Below, in pieces: positions 8,968-18,184 of a stretch of DNA of 64,000 bases. The notes beneath the pieces were generated by a model. That model had not been told where the DNA came from. It did no database searches and saw only the letters and a program-made list of their open reading frames with translations. The position numbers and the translations under genes are program-made. Within the stretch, counting starts at the first letter, position 1. Every line of letters starts with the position of its first letter. Source of the DNA: Nostoc sp. LEGE 06077 (GTDB lineage: Bacteria > Cyanobacteriota > Cyanobacteriia > Cyanobacteriales > Nostocaceae); assembly GCF_015207705.1 (NCBI RefSeq), contig NZ_JADEWI010000022.1, positions 24,562 to 88,561 of the forward strand, written 5' to 3'.

Positions 8968-11900
8968 ATGATTAGTCAAGTCTCAGAAAAAAAGATGCAC
9001 ATTGTCAGGTGGCTGCTTGCTATCGGCTGGCTGACATTAATTTTTTCTTTATTTTATGATCCACTTTCGGCATGGTTAACTGACCCAAGTAATACAGCAA
9101 GTCCTTTCCATCTCCATCCAGAGAGATATCTTGACCCAGATGATTGCGTAGCCGTTCAGGGTGTATGTTTACCAGAGCAACCCTATCCTATGGGAGCGCG
9201 GATTTTTTGGGCGATGGTATTGCCCATTGGGATCATGGTTTTGCTGTTATTTGGGCATGAATTTTGGCGGCGGATTTGCCCGTTGTATTTCTTCTCCCAA
9301 ATTCCCCGCGCCTTAGGGATTCAGCGCAAACGCAAAGTCGTTAACCCAGATACAGGCAACATTCGGTACGAATTAGCTGGGGTAGAAAAGGAATCGTGGT
9401 TAGGGCGCAATTACCTATACCTGCAAATGTTCCTTTTCTATTTGGGATTGAACATCCGCATTTTATTTGTGAACAGCGATCGCACAGCAATGGCTGCATT
9501 CTTGTTGTTCACCATCGCTTCTTCCATTGGCGTAGGCTTTCTCTTCAAAGGGAGAAGTTGGTGTCAATACTTCTGCCCAATGGCTCCCGTGCAGATGTTT
9601 TACACAGGCCCCAGAGGATTGTTAGGCAGTGATGCTCACCTCAAACCACCCCAAAGCATCACTCAATCCATGTGTCGCAGTGTCGATACTAGTGGTAACG
9701 AAAAAAGTGCTTGCGTTAGTTGTCAATCTCCTTGTATTGACATTGACTCAGAACGCTCCTACTGGGAAGGAATTACCAGACCAGACCAAAAACTAGTGTT
9801 TTACACCTATTTTGGGCTGATGTTTGGTTTCTACTTCTTCTATTACGTGTACGCTGGGAACTGGGACTACTACTACTCCGGAGCTTGGACACATGAAGAA
9901 GGGCAGTTAAGTACCCTATTCAATCCCGGTTTTTATTTCTTTGGACAAGCGATACCCATTCCCAAAATCATCGCAGCTCCTATTACCATCGCCGTGTGTG
10001 CTGGTCTGAGTTACTTGATTTGTTCCAGCTTAGAAAAAGTTTATCGCGCCTTCCTCAAACGCAAAGGCAGAAATATTAGTGACGAAGATATTATGCACAC
10101 TTGCTTTGTCTTGTGTACATTTATCTCTTTTAACGTCTTCTTCTCCTTCGGTGGTCGTCCCAACATTAGTTTGTTTCCCACTTGGGGGGTTTTGGTACTT
10201 AATGCCTTTGTCGTATTGGTCAGTAGTTTATGGCTACATAGAAGTTTAGCGCGGAGCAAAGAAAATTATTCCCGTGAGAGTTTGGCTAGTAGTTTGCGTC
10301 GTCAGTTGAACAAACTAGCAGTAGATTGGAGCAAATTCCTCGAAGGGCGATCACTCCAAGATCTACTACCCAACGAAGTCTATGTTCTGGCTAAAGTCCT
10401 ACCCGGTTTTAGCCGTGCTGACAGACTGCGCGTCTATAAAGGCGTATTGCAAGAATCTCTCCAAGAAGGTAACGTTCAATCTGCCGACAGCTTAGAAGTT
10501 CTCAAAGATGTCCGCAAAGAACTGAACATCAGCGATGAAGAACACTACTCCGTACTCGCAGAACTAGGTGTCGAAGACCCCGCCCTACTCGATCCTCAAA
10601 GACAACTCAGCCGCGAAAACCAACTGCGGATTGATAGCTATCGCCGCGCCCTCGAATTAGTCATCCAAGAACTAGTAGAAACAGGCACTCCCTTATCAGA
10701 TGCCTTCGAGCGCAAACAAAAGCAAATTATGAGCTTGCGGCAAGAATATGCCATCACATCTGCCGAACAAGAACAAGTCTTGGCAGAAATGTTTAACCAA
10801 GATGGCGCATTACTAAGGACAGCAGAGAATTTATTGTCTCAGTTACAAGACTTAGCTGTTCGCTATCAAGCACTACAAAACTTAGTTCCCAACCCCCACG
10901 CCCCGGTTTACGTCCTACTACGACAAGCAGTCCAAGAAAAACAAAAACTGATTGTCACCCAATTACTCAGCATCCTAGAAATTTTAGGAGATACCCCAGA
11001 AGCCCTCGACATTGCTCGTTCCATAGGTGTACTAGCAGCCAATATCCTCGGAGATATTCTGCGGTCAAATGAAGAGCAGTCGAAATGGATATCTCGGCTC
11101 AGTATGAGAGTCATTGCCTCCTTACGCCAAGCCAAAGACCTCGTAACTCAGTCAGTTGGCATAGCCACAGACATAAATCCTGGGCTGGCTGATACGCGAA
11201 TCGACGCGCCCAATTCCCTACAGAACTCTGCGCCACCCACAAACTCTACTTGGAGTTCAATTGTCGCGCCCACCCAAATCCCAGAACCAGCACTCCGTTC
11301 TGATGTGATTATTGATGTCTTAATGCAAATGTTGCAAGATATCGATCCCTTAGTCCAAGCCGCCAGTCTTTATGCGCTACATCAGAGCGATCCTAGCCTT
11401 GGTTTCCAACAAGCTCGTCAGTTGTTAGATACAAAGTCCACTAAAGATCAACTGGTGATTGAAACCGCCGAACGCATTCTCGGTCAAGGACAAACCCACG
11501 CTAAAAGTACCGTACCGACCATGATTGCTCAAATCAAAATCATGGGACGTGTGGAAAGACGAGTCTTTCAACAATCCACAGTTCTCGTCGGACGGGAAGT
11601 TGGCAACGACATCATCATTTCCGATAACCGCGTTTCGCGTCAGCACGCCATCTTCTACATAGATGAAAAAGGCGTAAGCGTCAAAGATTTAGGTAGTAGT
11701 AACGGTCTGCGGATTGGTAAAACACAAATCCTTGATCAGCAAGCACAACTCAAACAGGGTGATGTTGTCCGCTTCAGCAGTGGCGACGATATCGTGATTC
11801 TGGTGCAGTGGGAAATGCAAGCCCAACAAGGAGATACCCTGGCGGAAGCTTTAGGAACCTTAGAAAAGTTGTTATGGCTGTATAAGAGCAGCTTCTTCTC

Positions 11901-12294
11901 AGGACTCAAAGCAAACGTCTTAATTGATTTGGCGAAAAATAGCCATATTCGGGTTTATCGTCCAGAAGAGGAAATTTGCCGGATGGGTACAGTGGCTCAT
12001 GACCTAATCGTTTTAATTGATGGTGAGGCCAGAGTCAGCCAAAGCATGGGTAATCAAGATATGTCAGTGGTCTTACCGGGACAAACTATTGGTGAATTGG
12101 AAGTATTAAACCATACCAATTATGCAGCGACCATAGTAGCATCTGGTACCCGAACTAAGACATTAAGAATCAATGCCGAGAATTTTGAGGCAGTGCTGGC
12201 CCAAGACACATTACTAGCCAGAAATATCTTGGAGCTTTTGAGTAATCGTTTGCAAGCAAGTTTGGGACAAGCTTGTTCCATAACGCAACTCTAG
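8968..12294 (+). CDS. Membrane iron-sulfur (NapH/NosR-like) protein with FHA and cyclic-nucleotide-binding domains
   Basis: A 1108-residue fusion. Residues about 10-425 form a polytopic membrane unit with NosR/NapH-like cysteine motifs: Cys104-Pro, C-x3-CP at Cys199/Cys203, and a four-cysteine cluster C236-x12-C249-x2-C252-x3-C256 suited to a [4Fe-4S] centre. A long helical, cytoplasmic region follows (about 430-840). Next comes an FHA domain (about 858-945; VGREVGNDIIISDNRVSRQH, then DLGSSNGLRIG), which binds phosphothreonine. A cyclic-nucleotide-binding-type beta barrel (about 985-1095; PGQTIGELEVL) closes the protein. It is a membrane electron-transfer protein with two apparent sensory modules. 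The next gene, 170 bases downstream, encodes an FHA-FAD-2Fe-2S reductase and is the obvious electron donor. The electron acceptor is unknown. Confidence 0.8.
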   Translation: MISQVSEKKMHIVRWLLAIGWLTLIFSLFYDPLSAWLTDPSNTASPFHLHPERYLDPDDCVAVQGVCLPEQPYPMGARIFWAMVLPIGIMVLLLFGHEFWRRICPLYFFSQIPRALGIQRKRKVVNPDTGNIRYELAGVEKESWLGRNYLYLQMFLFYLGLNIRILFVNSDRTAMAAFLLFTIASSIGVGFLFKGRSWCQYFCPMAPVQMFYTGPRGLLGSDAHLKPPQSITQSMCRSVDTSGNEKSACVSCQSPCIDIDSERSYWEGITRPDQKLVFYTYFGLMFGFYFFYYVYAGNWDYYYSGAWTHEEGQLSTLFNPGFYFFGQAIPIPKIIAAPITIAVCAGLSYLICSSLEKVYRAFLKRKGRNISDEDIMHTCFVLCTFISFNVFFSFGGRPNISLFPTWGVLVLNAFVVLVSSLWLHRSLARSKENYSRESLASSLRRQLNKLAVDWSKFLEGRSLQDLLPNEVYVLAKVLPGFSRADRLRVYKGVLQESLQEGNVQSADSLEVLKDVRKELNISDEEHYSVLAELGVEDPALLDPQRQLSRENQLRIDSYRRALELVIQELVETGTPLSDAFERKQKQIMSLRQEYAITSAEQEQVLAEMFNQDGALLRTAENLLSQLQDLAVRYQALQNLVPNPHAPVYVLLRQAVQEKQKLIVTQLLSILEILGDTPEALDIARSIGVLAANILGDILRSNEEQSKWISRLSMRVIASLRQAKDLVTQSVGIATDINPGLADTRIDAPNSLQNSAPPTNSTWSSIVAPTQIPEPALRSDVIIDVLMQMLQDIDPLVQAASLYALHQSDPSLGFQQARQLLDTKSTKDQLVIETAERILGQGQTHAKSTVPTMIAQIKIMGRVERRVFQQSTVLVGREVGNDIIISDNRVSRQHAIFYIDEKGVSVKDLGSSNGLRIGKTQILDQQAQLKQGDVVRFSSGDDIVILVQWEMQAQQGDTLAEALGTLEKLLWLYKSSFFSGLKANVLIDLAKNSHIRVYRPEEEICRMGTVAHDLIVLIDGEARVSQSMGNQDMSVVLPGQTIGELEVLNHTNYAATIVASGTRTKTLRINAENFEAVLAQDTLLARNILELLSNRLQASLGQACSITQL

Positions 12295-12297
12295 CCC

Positions 12298-12330
12298 TTT
12301 AACTGGGATGGTACTGCCATCCCAGTTAAA
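12298..12330. terminator. Perfect 14-bp stem-loop between the two redox genes
   Basis: Arms TTTAACTGGGATGG (12298-12311) and CCATCCCAGTTAAA (12317-12330) pair perfectly around a 5-base loop, starting 4 bases after the stop of the upstream gene. There is no immediate T run (TTTTTT comes 15 bases later), so it may be a partial terminator, a processing site or an mRNA-stabilising hairpin that sets the ratio of the two redox proteins. Confidence 0.7.
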
Positions 12331-12359
12331 CCGATCAGCGCCAGTTTTTTGGCACTCCT

Positions 12360-12386
12360 CATTACCTCCGTTGAGTTTAGGTAATG
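12360..12386. promoter_or_regulatory. Operator-like inverted repeat upstream of the reductase gene
   Basis: CATTACCT (12360-12367) and AGGTAATG (12379-12386) form an 8-bp inverted repeat with an 11-base spacer, about 80 bases before the ATG at 12465. Size and spacing fit a dimeric regulator site. No regulator gene is adjacent. Confidence 0.35.
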
Positions 12387-12464
12387 ATTACAACATAAAA
12401 TGTAAACAATTTCCCTGATTTTGGCAGTAGAAACACATAGGAATTGACATATTAGGTAATTAAT

Positions 12465-14213
12465 ATGCTTAAACTCAGAATCATTGACCCACAGCAGCCC
12501 AACGAACTCAAAGAACTAGACCTCAACTTAGACACCATGCTCAATCACGAGTGTCTAATTGGTCGCTATCCCAACTGTAATGTGGTTTTAGATAGTGCCG
12601 AAGTCAGTCGGATGCACGGCAAAATTTCTCTCAAAAATGGTAATTATTATTACACTGATTTGGCAAGTCGTGCTGGTTCGCGGTTAAATGCCGAGCAGAT
12701 CCAAATCAATCAGGATTATCCCCTGAAAATGGGAGATATGATGCAGATTGGGCGGTTCTTTTTGATGGTGGTTGGCGTAATATCCAGCAGTGAGCCGACC
12801 ATGATTGATCTGAATATAAACGTTACTAACGTGATTACGCCCAGCAACGGTCAGGCTGTACAACAAGAAATAGCGATCGCCCCTGTCGCCCCACCGCCAA
12901 TTCCTGAACCACAAATAATTTCAGCCGCCGTTGCCAAAGCTCCCCAAGAGTATATGCCACTAGCGACGGTAGATCACAGCCAAATTGAACGTTGGTTGAA
13001 AGGAGATTTAACCGTCAAATGTATCCAGATCATTGATGAAACCAATGATGTCAAAACCTTTCGCTTCGTGGCAGACCCACCAATGCTCTTCACCTATAAA
13101 CCAGGTCAGTTTGTCACCCTCGATCTAGAAATCAATGGCGAACAGGTGTTGCGTTCCTACTCCATCTCATCCACACCCTCCCGTCCCCATACCTTAGAAA
13201 TTACCGTTAAACGCGTCCCGGCACCAACAGATGCTGGCTCAGATGTTCCACGCGGGTTAGTTTCCAACTGGTTGCACGACAACCTCAAGGTTGGTAGCAC
13301 ACTCAAACTCAATGGCCCAACAGGTAAATTTACCTGCTTTGCAAATCCTTCACCAAAACTGTTGCTGATCTCCGCTGGTAGTGGGATCACACCGATGATG
13401 TCCATGTCCCGCTGGTTGTATGACACCGCCTCTAACGTTGATGTCGTGTTTTTCCACTGCGCCCGTAGTCCTAGAGATATCATTTATCGGCAGGAACTAG
13501 ATTGGATGGCAGCGAATCATCCCAGTTTTAATTTGGCAATTAGCATTACCCGTCGTGAACCCGGTCAAAGTTGGATGAGTTTCACCGGGAGACTTGATCC
13601 GGCAATGTTAAAACTAATTGCACCAGATTATAAAGAACGCACAGTCTATGTATGTGGGCCGAACCCATTTATGGAATCGGTCAATGACTTGCTCGAAAGC
13701 ATCGACTTCCCGATGCAAAACTACTACGAAGAAAGCTTTGGCCCACCTCGGAAAAAAGCGAAAAAAGCCCCAGCGCCTGCTGTTCAGGTAGAAGTTGCTC
13801 CTACTCCTGTGGGTAATTTAGGACTGCGCCAGATGTTGGGCAAAATCTCCACAGAAACAGCACCAGTTCAAGATGCCGTAGCGCGTGTGGCGACAACCCC
13901 ATTAGCAGCTCCAACTCCCATCTCTCCCGCACCAGCATCTTCTAGTCAAACACTATTAGTTTTCTCGAAATCAAGCAAAGAAGTACCTTGTGATGGCGAA
14001 GAAAGCATCCTAGATATGGCTGACCAAAGCGGAGTGAAAATCCGCAGTAGTTGCCGTTCTGGGGTTTGTGGTACTTGCAAAAAACGTAAGTTAGAAGGAA
14101 CTGTCAAAATGGAAGGCTATGATTCAGAAGCCTTAGAAGAAAGTGAAATTAAAGAAGGCTATATCTTAACTTGTGTGGCTTATCCTGTCGGTAGAGTCGT
14201 GATTGATGCTTAG
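12465..14213 (+). CDS. FHA domain-FAD/NAD(P)H reductase-[2Fe-2S] ferredoxin fusion
   Basis: A 582-residue cytoplasmic protein with three parts. An FHA domain lies at about 10-100 (IGRYPNCNVVLDSAEVSRMHGK). A ferredoxin-NADP reductase-type module spans about 180-425, with the FAD motif RSYSIS near 230, GSGITPMMSM near 305 and the nucleotide-binding CGPNP near 398. After an Ala/Pro-rich linker there is a plant-type [2Fe-2S] domain with C530-x4-C535-x2-C538-x31-C570. The order reductase-then-ferredoxin matches Hcr/phthalate-dioxygenase-reductase-type enzymes. It should move electrons from NAD(P)H through FAD to the 2Fe-2S cluster and then, by context, to the membrane Fe-S protein encoded just upstream. 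The FHA domains in both partners suggest phosphorylation-dependent docking or control; this is inference. Confidence 0.85.
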   Translation: MLKLRIIDPQQPNELKELDLNLDTMLNHECLIGRYPNCNVVLDSAEVSRMHGKISLKNGNYYYTDLASRAGSRLNAEQIQINQDYPLKMGDMMQIGRFFLMVVGVISSSEPTMIDLNINVTNVITPSNGQAVQQEIAIAPVAPPPIPEPQIISAAVAKAPQEYMPLATVDHSQIERWLKGDLTVKCIQIIDETNDVKTFRFVADPPMLFTYKPGQFVTLDLEINGEQVLRSYSISSTPSRPHTLEITVKRVPAPTDAGSDVPRGLVSNWLHDNLKVGSTLKLNGPTGKFTCFANPSPKLLLISAGSGITPMMSMSRWLYDTASNVDVVFFHCARSPRDIIYRQELDWMAANHPSFNLAISITRREPGQSWMSFTGRLDPAMLKLIAPDYKERTVYVCGPNPFMESVNDLLESIDFPMQNYYEESFGPPRKKAKKAPAPAVQVEVAPTPVGNLGLRQMLGKISTETAPVQDAVARVATTPLAAPTPISPAPASSSQTLLVFSKSSKEVPCDGEESILDMADQSGVKIRSSCRSGVCGTCKKRKLEGTVKMEGYDSEALEESEIKEGYILTCVAYPVGRVVIDA

Positions 14214-14231
14214 TTACACAATCCATAACCG

Positions 14232-15218
14232 TTAAAAATCGTCGGGGAGTTGGGATTGCTGAGTATTGAATAAATTGTCGTCCTCACCAGAGTTTTCTGG
14301 CTGAATAACTGCAATATTTTGGCTAAATGGACTTAACCCTAGTTGCATCCGTAAAGCCTCGTCATATCTGGCGTGTTCCCAATTCCTGGCTAATTTAACT
14401 TGCTCTGGATTCAAGTTTTGAGCATCTCGGAGATCAGCATTTTGCAAGTCTGCACCTTGAAAGTTGGCTTTGTCAAGATTGGTGGGACTGAGGTCTGCAC
14501 CTTGAAAATTGGCATATTTGAGATTAGCCCCTTGCAAATTGGCATAACTTAAATCAGCTTCTTGAAGATTGGCATAACTTAAATCAGCACCTTGAAGATT
14601 GGCACTCCAAAGGTAGGCTAATTGAAAATTGGCATGACTTAAGTAAGCATTCTGGAAATTGGTGTAACTGAGGTTAGTACTTTGTCCTTGAAGATTAGCA
14701 TTTCTTAAATTTGCTCCCTCAAGGTTGGCATATCGCAAATCAGCTTGTTGAAGATTCGCATTTCGCAAATCAATCTCCTGCAAACAAGCATTTTTCAGGT
14801 TAGTCCCTTCCAGGTTTGCATCTCGCAAGTCGGCTCCTTTTAAGTTAATCCCAGCTAAATAAGCTTTATCAGCTGTGAGTCCCGCCAAGCTAATCCCATC
14901 GTTGTTCAAATCTTGTAATGCTTGAAGTCTACCCCCACTGGCTCGTTGTCCATAAGCGGAGTTAATCACACGCCACGCTTCGTAATGCTCCTGTTTTTTT
15001 CGGGAAGGAGTTTCTCGGAAGTAAAGAATAACCGCCGCTAAAATACTCAAGTCTTGCAGAGTACTAATAAATTTAGAACTCATCAATGATTCCACAATAC
15101 TTTTAAAGGGAGGTTTATCTTCAAAAACCCGAATCACTACTATTGACAAAACAAATATCAAAGCGAAAATGATCCACTCTTGAAAGTCTTGTATCCATTT
15201 ACGTAAACGTTCGCGCAT
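14232..15218 (-). CDS. Membrane-anchored pentapeptide-repeat protein
   Basis: A 328-residue protein with two N-terminal hydrophobic segments (about residues 14-30 and 52-68) and then a long run of A(D/N)LxX pentapeptides (about residues 115-275), for example ANLQGADLSYANLQEADLSY. Such repeats fold as a right-handed quadrilateral beta helix. In cyanobacteria they occur in many compartments, and their roles are mostly unknown. The helix ends with a DAQNLNPEQVKLARNWEHARYD cap-like segment often found at the end of these domains. The gene is convergent with the reductase (18 bases apart) and divergent from the superoxide dismutase gene, with only about 70 bases between the starts, so the two promoters overlap or lie close together. 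Confidence 0.85.
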   Translation of the reverse strand: MRERLRKWIQDFQEWIIFALIFVLSIVVIRVFEDKPPFKSIVESLMSSKFISTLQDLSILAAVILYFRETPSRKKQEHYEAWRVINSAYGQRASGGRLQALQDLNNDGISLAGLTADKAYLAGINLKGADLRDANLEGTNLKNACLQEIDLRNANLQQADLRYANLEGANLRNANLQGQSTNLSYTNFQNAYLSHANFQLAYLWSANLQGADLSYANLQEADLSYANLQGANLKYANFQGADLSPTNLDKANFQGADLQNADLRDAQNLNPEQVKLARNWEHARYDEALRMQLGLSPFSQNIAVIQPENSGEDDNLFNTQQSQLPDDF

Positions 15219-15289
15219 TTTTGCTTCCTCTTGTTGTCAAGATATTGAATAACAAAACCAGTGTTGATTGAGTTTTGAGAATCTTAATT

Positions 15290-15856
15290 ATGAAATTTAT
15301 CTCTTACATCGTTATTGCTTGTCTACTACTACTAACAGCTTGTACCTCGCCGACCAACGGTGCTGGGCCACAGCTAAAAGCGCAAGCCCCAATAATTGGC
15401 CCTGGTATTGAGGGTACGCTTAAAGCAACACAAACTGAGAATGGTTTTGTTTGGGTGGCGGTGGAACTCAAAGGTGATCCGAAAATCTTGACTCCGGGAT
15501 TACATGGTGTTCACATCCATGAAACAGGTGCTTGTGAAGCAGGCACTGAAAAGCCTTTTAGTTCTGCTGGTGGACACTTTGACCCAGGCCCCTTTGGTTC
15601 ATCAAAGCCTGTGGAAAAGAACCATCCTTATCATCTAGGGGATTTACCAAATATTAAAATTAATCCCCTAGGTCAAGGTCGTTTAGAAGCATTTGTTAGC
15701 AGTGTAAGTCTTTCCGATAGTCCAACCAGTCTATTTGATGGTGATGGTAGTGCTGTAATTGTGCATAAACTCCAAGATCAAAAGAAGGCTGGAGGTACAG
15801 CAGATGAAGCTGGTGGTGGTCGTCTAGCTTGCGGTGCGATCGCCAAAGCGAACTAG
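15290..15856 (+). CDS. sodC: Cu/Zn superoxide dismutase, lipoprotein
   Basis: 188 residues from the ATG at 15290; an in-frame TTG at 15275 would add five residues but interrupts the signal peptide pattern. MKFISYIVIACLLLLTAC is a lipoprotein signal with the lipobox LLTAC, so the enzyme is probably anchored in the periplasm. The copper/zinc ligands are visible in order: VHIHETG, GGHFDPG, HPYHLGDLPN and VIVHKLQD. The active-site arginine lies in GGGRLACG, whose Cys pairs with that in GACE. It converts superoxide to hydrogen peroxide and oxygen. Cu/Zn enzymes are less common in cyanobacteria than Fe or Mn forms. A hairpin at 15868-15897 follows the stop codon. Confidence 0.92.
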   Translation: MKFISYIVIACLLLLTACTSPTNGAGPQLKAQAPIIGPGIEGTLKATQTENGFVWVAVELKGDPKILTPGLHGVHIHETGACEAGTEKPFSSAGGHFDPGPFGSSKPVEKNHPYHLGDLPNIKINPLGQGRLEAFVSSVSLSDSPTSLFDGDGSAVIVHKLQDQKKAGGTADEAGGGRLACGAIAKAN

Positions 15857-15867
15857 TTTAAATGGGC

Positions 15868-15897
15868 GTAGGGAAAATCAAATATGATTCTCCCTAC
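15868..15897 (+). terminator. Hairpin after sodC
   Basis: GTAGGGAAAATCA (15868-15880) and TGATTCTCCCTAC (15885-15897) form a 13-bp stem with one mismatch and a 4-base loop, 12 bases after the sodC stop. The following bases are T-rich (TTCTAGAGATTTG), so it is a probable but not ideal intrinsic terminator. Confidence 0.55.
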
Positions 15898-16057
15898 TTC
15901 TAGAGATTTGATTACTTTTGTTCCAGTTCCGATACATAACATTGAAAGTTTCAGTGATCAATCTACAATTACTCTTAATGTGTATGGCTAAACTAACGCC
16001 AAAGTTGTGTACTTTAACGTAGTTGACCTACCATAAAGATCCAACTTTCGTAAGACT

Positions 16058-18184
16058 ATGTTTGCAGGGGCGAAAAAATTATTCACACAGCCAGTAATAG
16101 TTACTAGCGTGCTAGTTACACTAATTTTGGTTGGGGTTCAAAGGCTCAGACTATTAGAATACTTTGAACTGAAGGTTTTTGACCAGATGATGCAAAGGCG
16201 TGCAGATTTACCTCCCGACCCTCGCCTTTTAATTGTGGGATTTACAGAGGAGGATATCCAAGAACTCAAGCACATAACACCTACAGATGAAGAACTAGAC
16301 AGGCTCCTAGGCAAATTAGAAAGTAACCAAGCCCGTGTCATTGCTTTAGACTTCTTTCGAGATGTACCGATAGAACCTGGTCACACCCAACTGCTGAACC
16401 GCTTGCAAACAAACAAGAAAATTATTCCAATTTGTAGCACGACAACGCCCCCTCCGCCGGGATTAGATGCAAATAATGTTGGCTTTGCCGATCTGCCAGA
16501 AGACCCCGATGCAGTTATTCGCCGCGCCCTGCTATTTGTCAATCCTGAACCAAAAACACCATGTCAAAGCCAGCAGTCTTTGGCAGTTGGAGCCGCATTT
16601 AAATATCTAGCAGACACAGCCAACATTCAACCACAAATTACCCAAATAGGTGGCGCATTACAATTAAAATTGGGTAAAACCTTATTTAACCGTCTACCAC
16701 AAAATGCTGGCGGTTATATAGAAGCAGATAACGGTGGTTTTCAAATCTTGCTCAACTACCGTTCTTTTCATAATGTTGCCCGAACAGTCAGTTTTACAGA
16801 CGTACTCAACAATAAAGTCAATCCTGATTGGGTCAAGGGCAAAATCGTTTTAATTGGAGCCACAGCACCTAGTAAGCAGGATATTCGCAACACTCCTTAC
16901 TCTACTGGTAGACAAGATAACGCTGGGAAGATGCCAGGAATTGTCATTCATGCACATATTGTCAGTGAAATTCTCAGTGCAGTGATTGACCAAAGACCAA
17001 TATTTTGGTTCTTCCCCGAATGGGGAGAAATAACTTGGCTTTGGGGCTGGACTTTAATAGGTGCGTTGATCGGATGGAAAATTAAGCATCCACTGCTTCT
17101 AGGATTAGCTGGTGGAGGAGCTTTGATTTTCTTGGTAGGTGGTGGTTTTATCATCTTTAACCAAGCTGGATGGGTACCAATAGCACAGCCTGTAATCGGA
17201 TTAATTGCAGCAGCTGGTAGCGTAGTTGTTTACACTGCGTATTCTGAAAAGTTACAGCGAGACAAAATTGCCAATCAGATTCAAGAACAAGAAAAAACTA
17301 TAGACCTATTGAAATCGCTATTACGAGAAGGTGGCCCTGCTGCTAACGAAGCCAAATCACCGGTTGATAGCCAACCCCAAAGCGGTCAATTACTGAACAA
17401 CCGCTACAAGGTTGCACAAGTATTAGGTTCTGGGGGTTTTGGTTATACTTACTTAGCCGACGATACCAAGCGTCCTGGCTCCCCAAAGTGTGTTGTCAAG
17501 CATTTACAACCAGCACAGAAAGACCCTAGATTTCTGGAAGTTGCTAGGCGTTTATTTCGTGTTGAGGCAGAAATTCTCGAAATTTTGGGACAACACAAGC
17601 GAATTCCTCAATTACTGGCTTACTTTGAAGAAAACCAGCAATTTTACTTGGTGCAGGAGTATATCAAAGGGCATTGCTTACAAGATGAATTAATTGCTGG
17701 TAAGCGTCTGGAAGAAGCTGAGGTGATCAAAATCTTAACGGATGTTTTGAAGGTACTATTATTTGTCCACGATCATAATGTCATCCATCGAGATATCAAA
17801 CCCAGTAATTTGATGCGTCGGGAAACAGATAATAGGATAGTACTAATTGACTTTGGTGCAGTCAAACAAATTCAACCCCAGCAAGAAGAGGAAAGCTTGA
17901 CAGTGGCGGTGGGTACTCTTGGTTATGCGTCACCGGAACAACTCATGGGTCAGCCAAGGTTGAACAGTGATATTCATGCGCTGGGAATGATTGGAGTTCA
18001 AGCTTTAACTGGAAAAAATGCTAAAGAAATTGAGCGTGATCCACTAACAACCGTGCTAATGTGGCGAGATAAGGCACAAGCGTCCGATGGGTTAGCTGCA
18101 ATATTAGAACGGATGACTTCTTTTGATTATCTGAGAAGATATCAAACTGTTAAAGAAGTGCTTGAGGATCTAGATAAGCTCTAG
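16058..18184 (+). CDS. CHASE2 sensor domain-Ser/Thr protein kinase
   Basis: A 708-residue receptor kinase. One N-terminal membrane helix (about 13-28) is followed by a CHASE2 extracytoplasmic sensor domain (about 30-325; FDQMMQRR, ARVIALDFF, VKGKIVLIGATAP are typical). Three membrane helices (about 325-395) and a Hanks-type kinase domain (about 448-708) follow. Kinase features are the glycine loop LGSGGFGYTYLA, the lysine in CVVKHL, HRDIKPSN with catalytic Asp579, DFG in LIDFGAVK and the APE-equivalent SPEQ. CHASE2 kinases sense an unknown signal outside the cytoplasm and phosphorylate Ser/Thr inside. It is a plausible partner for the FHA proteins 2-7 kb upstream, but nothing in the sequence proves that. 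Confidence 0.92.
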   Translation: MFAGAKKLFTQPVIVTSVLVTLILVGVQRLRLLEYFELKVFDQMMQRRADLPPDPRLLIVGFTEEDIQELKHITPTDEELDRLLGKLESNQARVIALDFFRDVPIEPGHTQLLNRLQTNKKIIPICSTTTPPPPGLDANNVGFADLPEDPDAVIRRALLFVNPEPKTPCQSQQSLAVGAAFKYLADTANIQPQITQIGGALQLKLGKTLFNRLPQNAGGYIEADNGGFQILLNYRSFHNVARTVSFTDVLNNKVNPDWVKGKIVLIGATAPSKQDIRNTPYSTGRQDNAGKMPGIVIHAHIVSEILSAVIDQRPIFWFFPEWGEITWLWGWTLIGALIGWKIKHPLLLGLAGGGALIFLVGGGFIIFNQAGWVPIAQPVIGLIAAAGSVVVYTAYSEKLQRDKIANQIQEQEKTIDLLKSLLREGGPAANEAKSPVDSQPQSGQLLNNRYKVAQVLGSGGFGYTYLADDTKRPGSPKCVVKHLQPAQKDPRFLEVARRLFRVEAEILEILGQHKRIPQLLAYFEENQQFYLVQEYIKGHCLQDELIAGKRLEEAEVIKILTDVLKVLLFVHDHNVIHRDIKPSNLMRRETDNRIVLIDFGAVKQIQPQQEEESLTVAVGTLGYASPEQLMGQPRLNSDIHALGMIGVQALTGKNAKEIERDPLTTVLMWRDKAQASDGLAAILERMTSFDYLRRYQTVKEVLEDLDKL

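Noticed and set aside
13157..13483. Minus-strand frame of 108 codons within the FHA-reductase gene
   Set aside because: It lies fully antisense to the conserved FAD/NAD-binding region and has no recognisable content.
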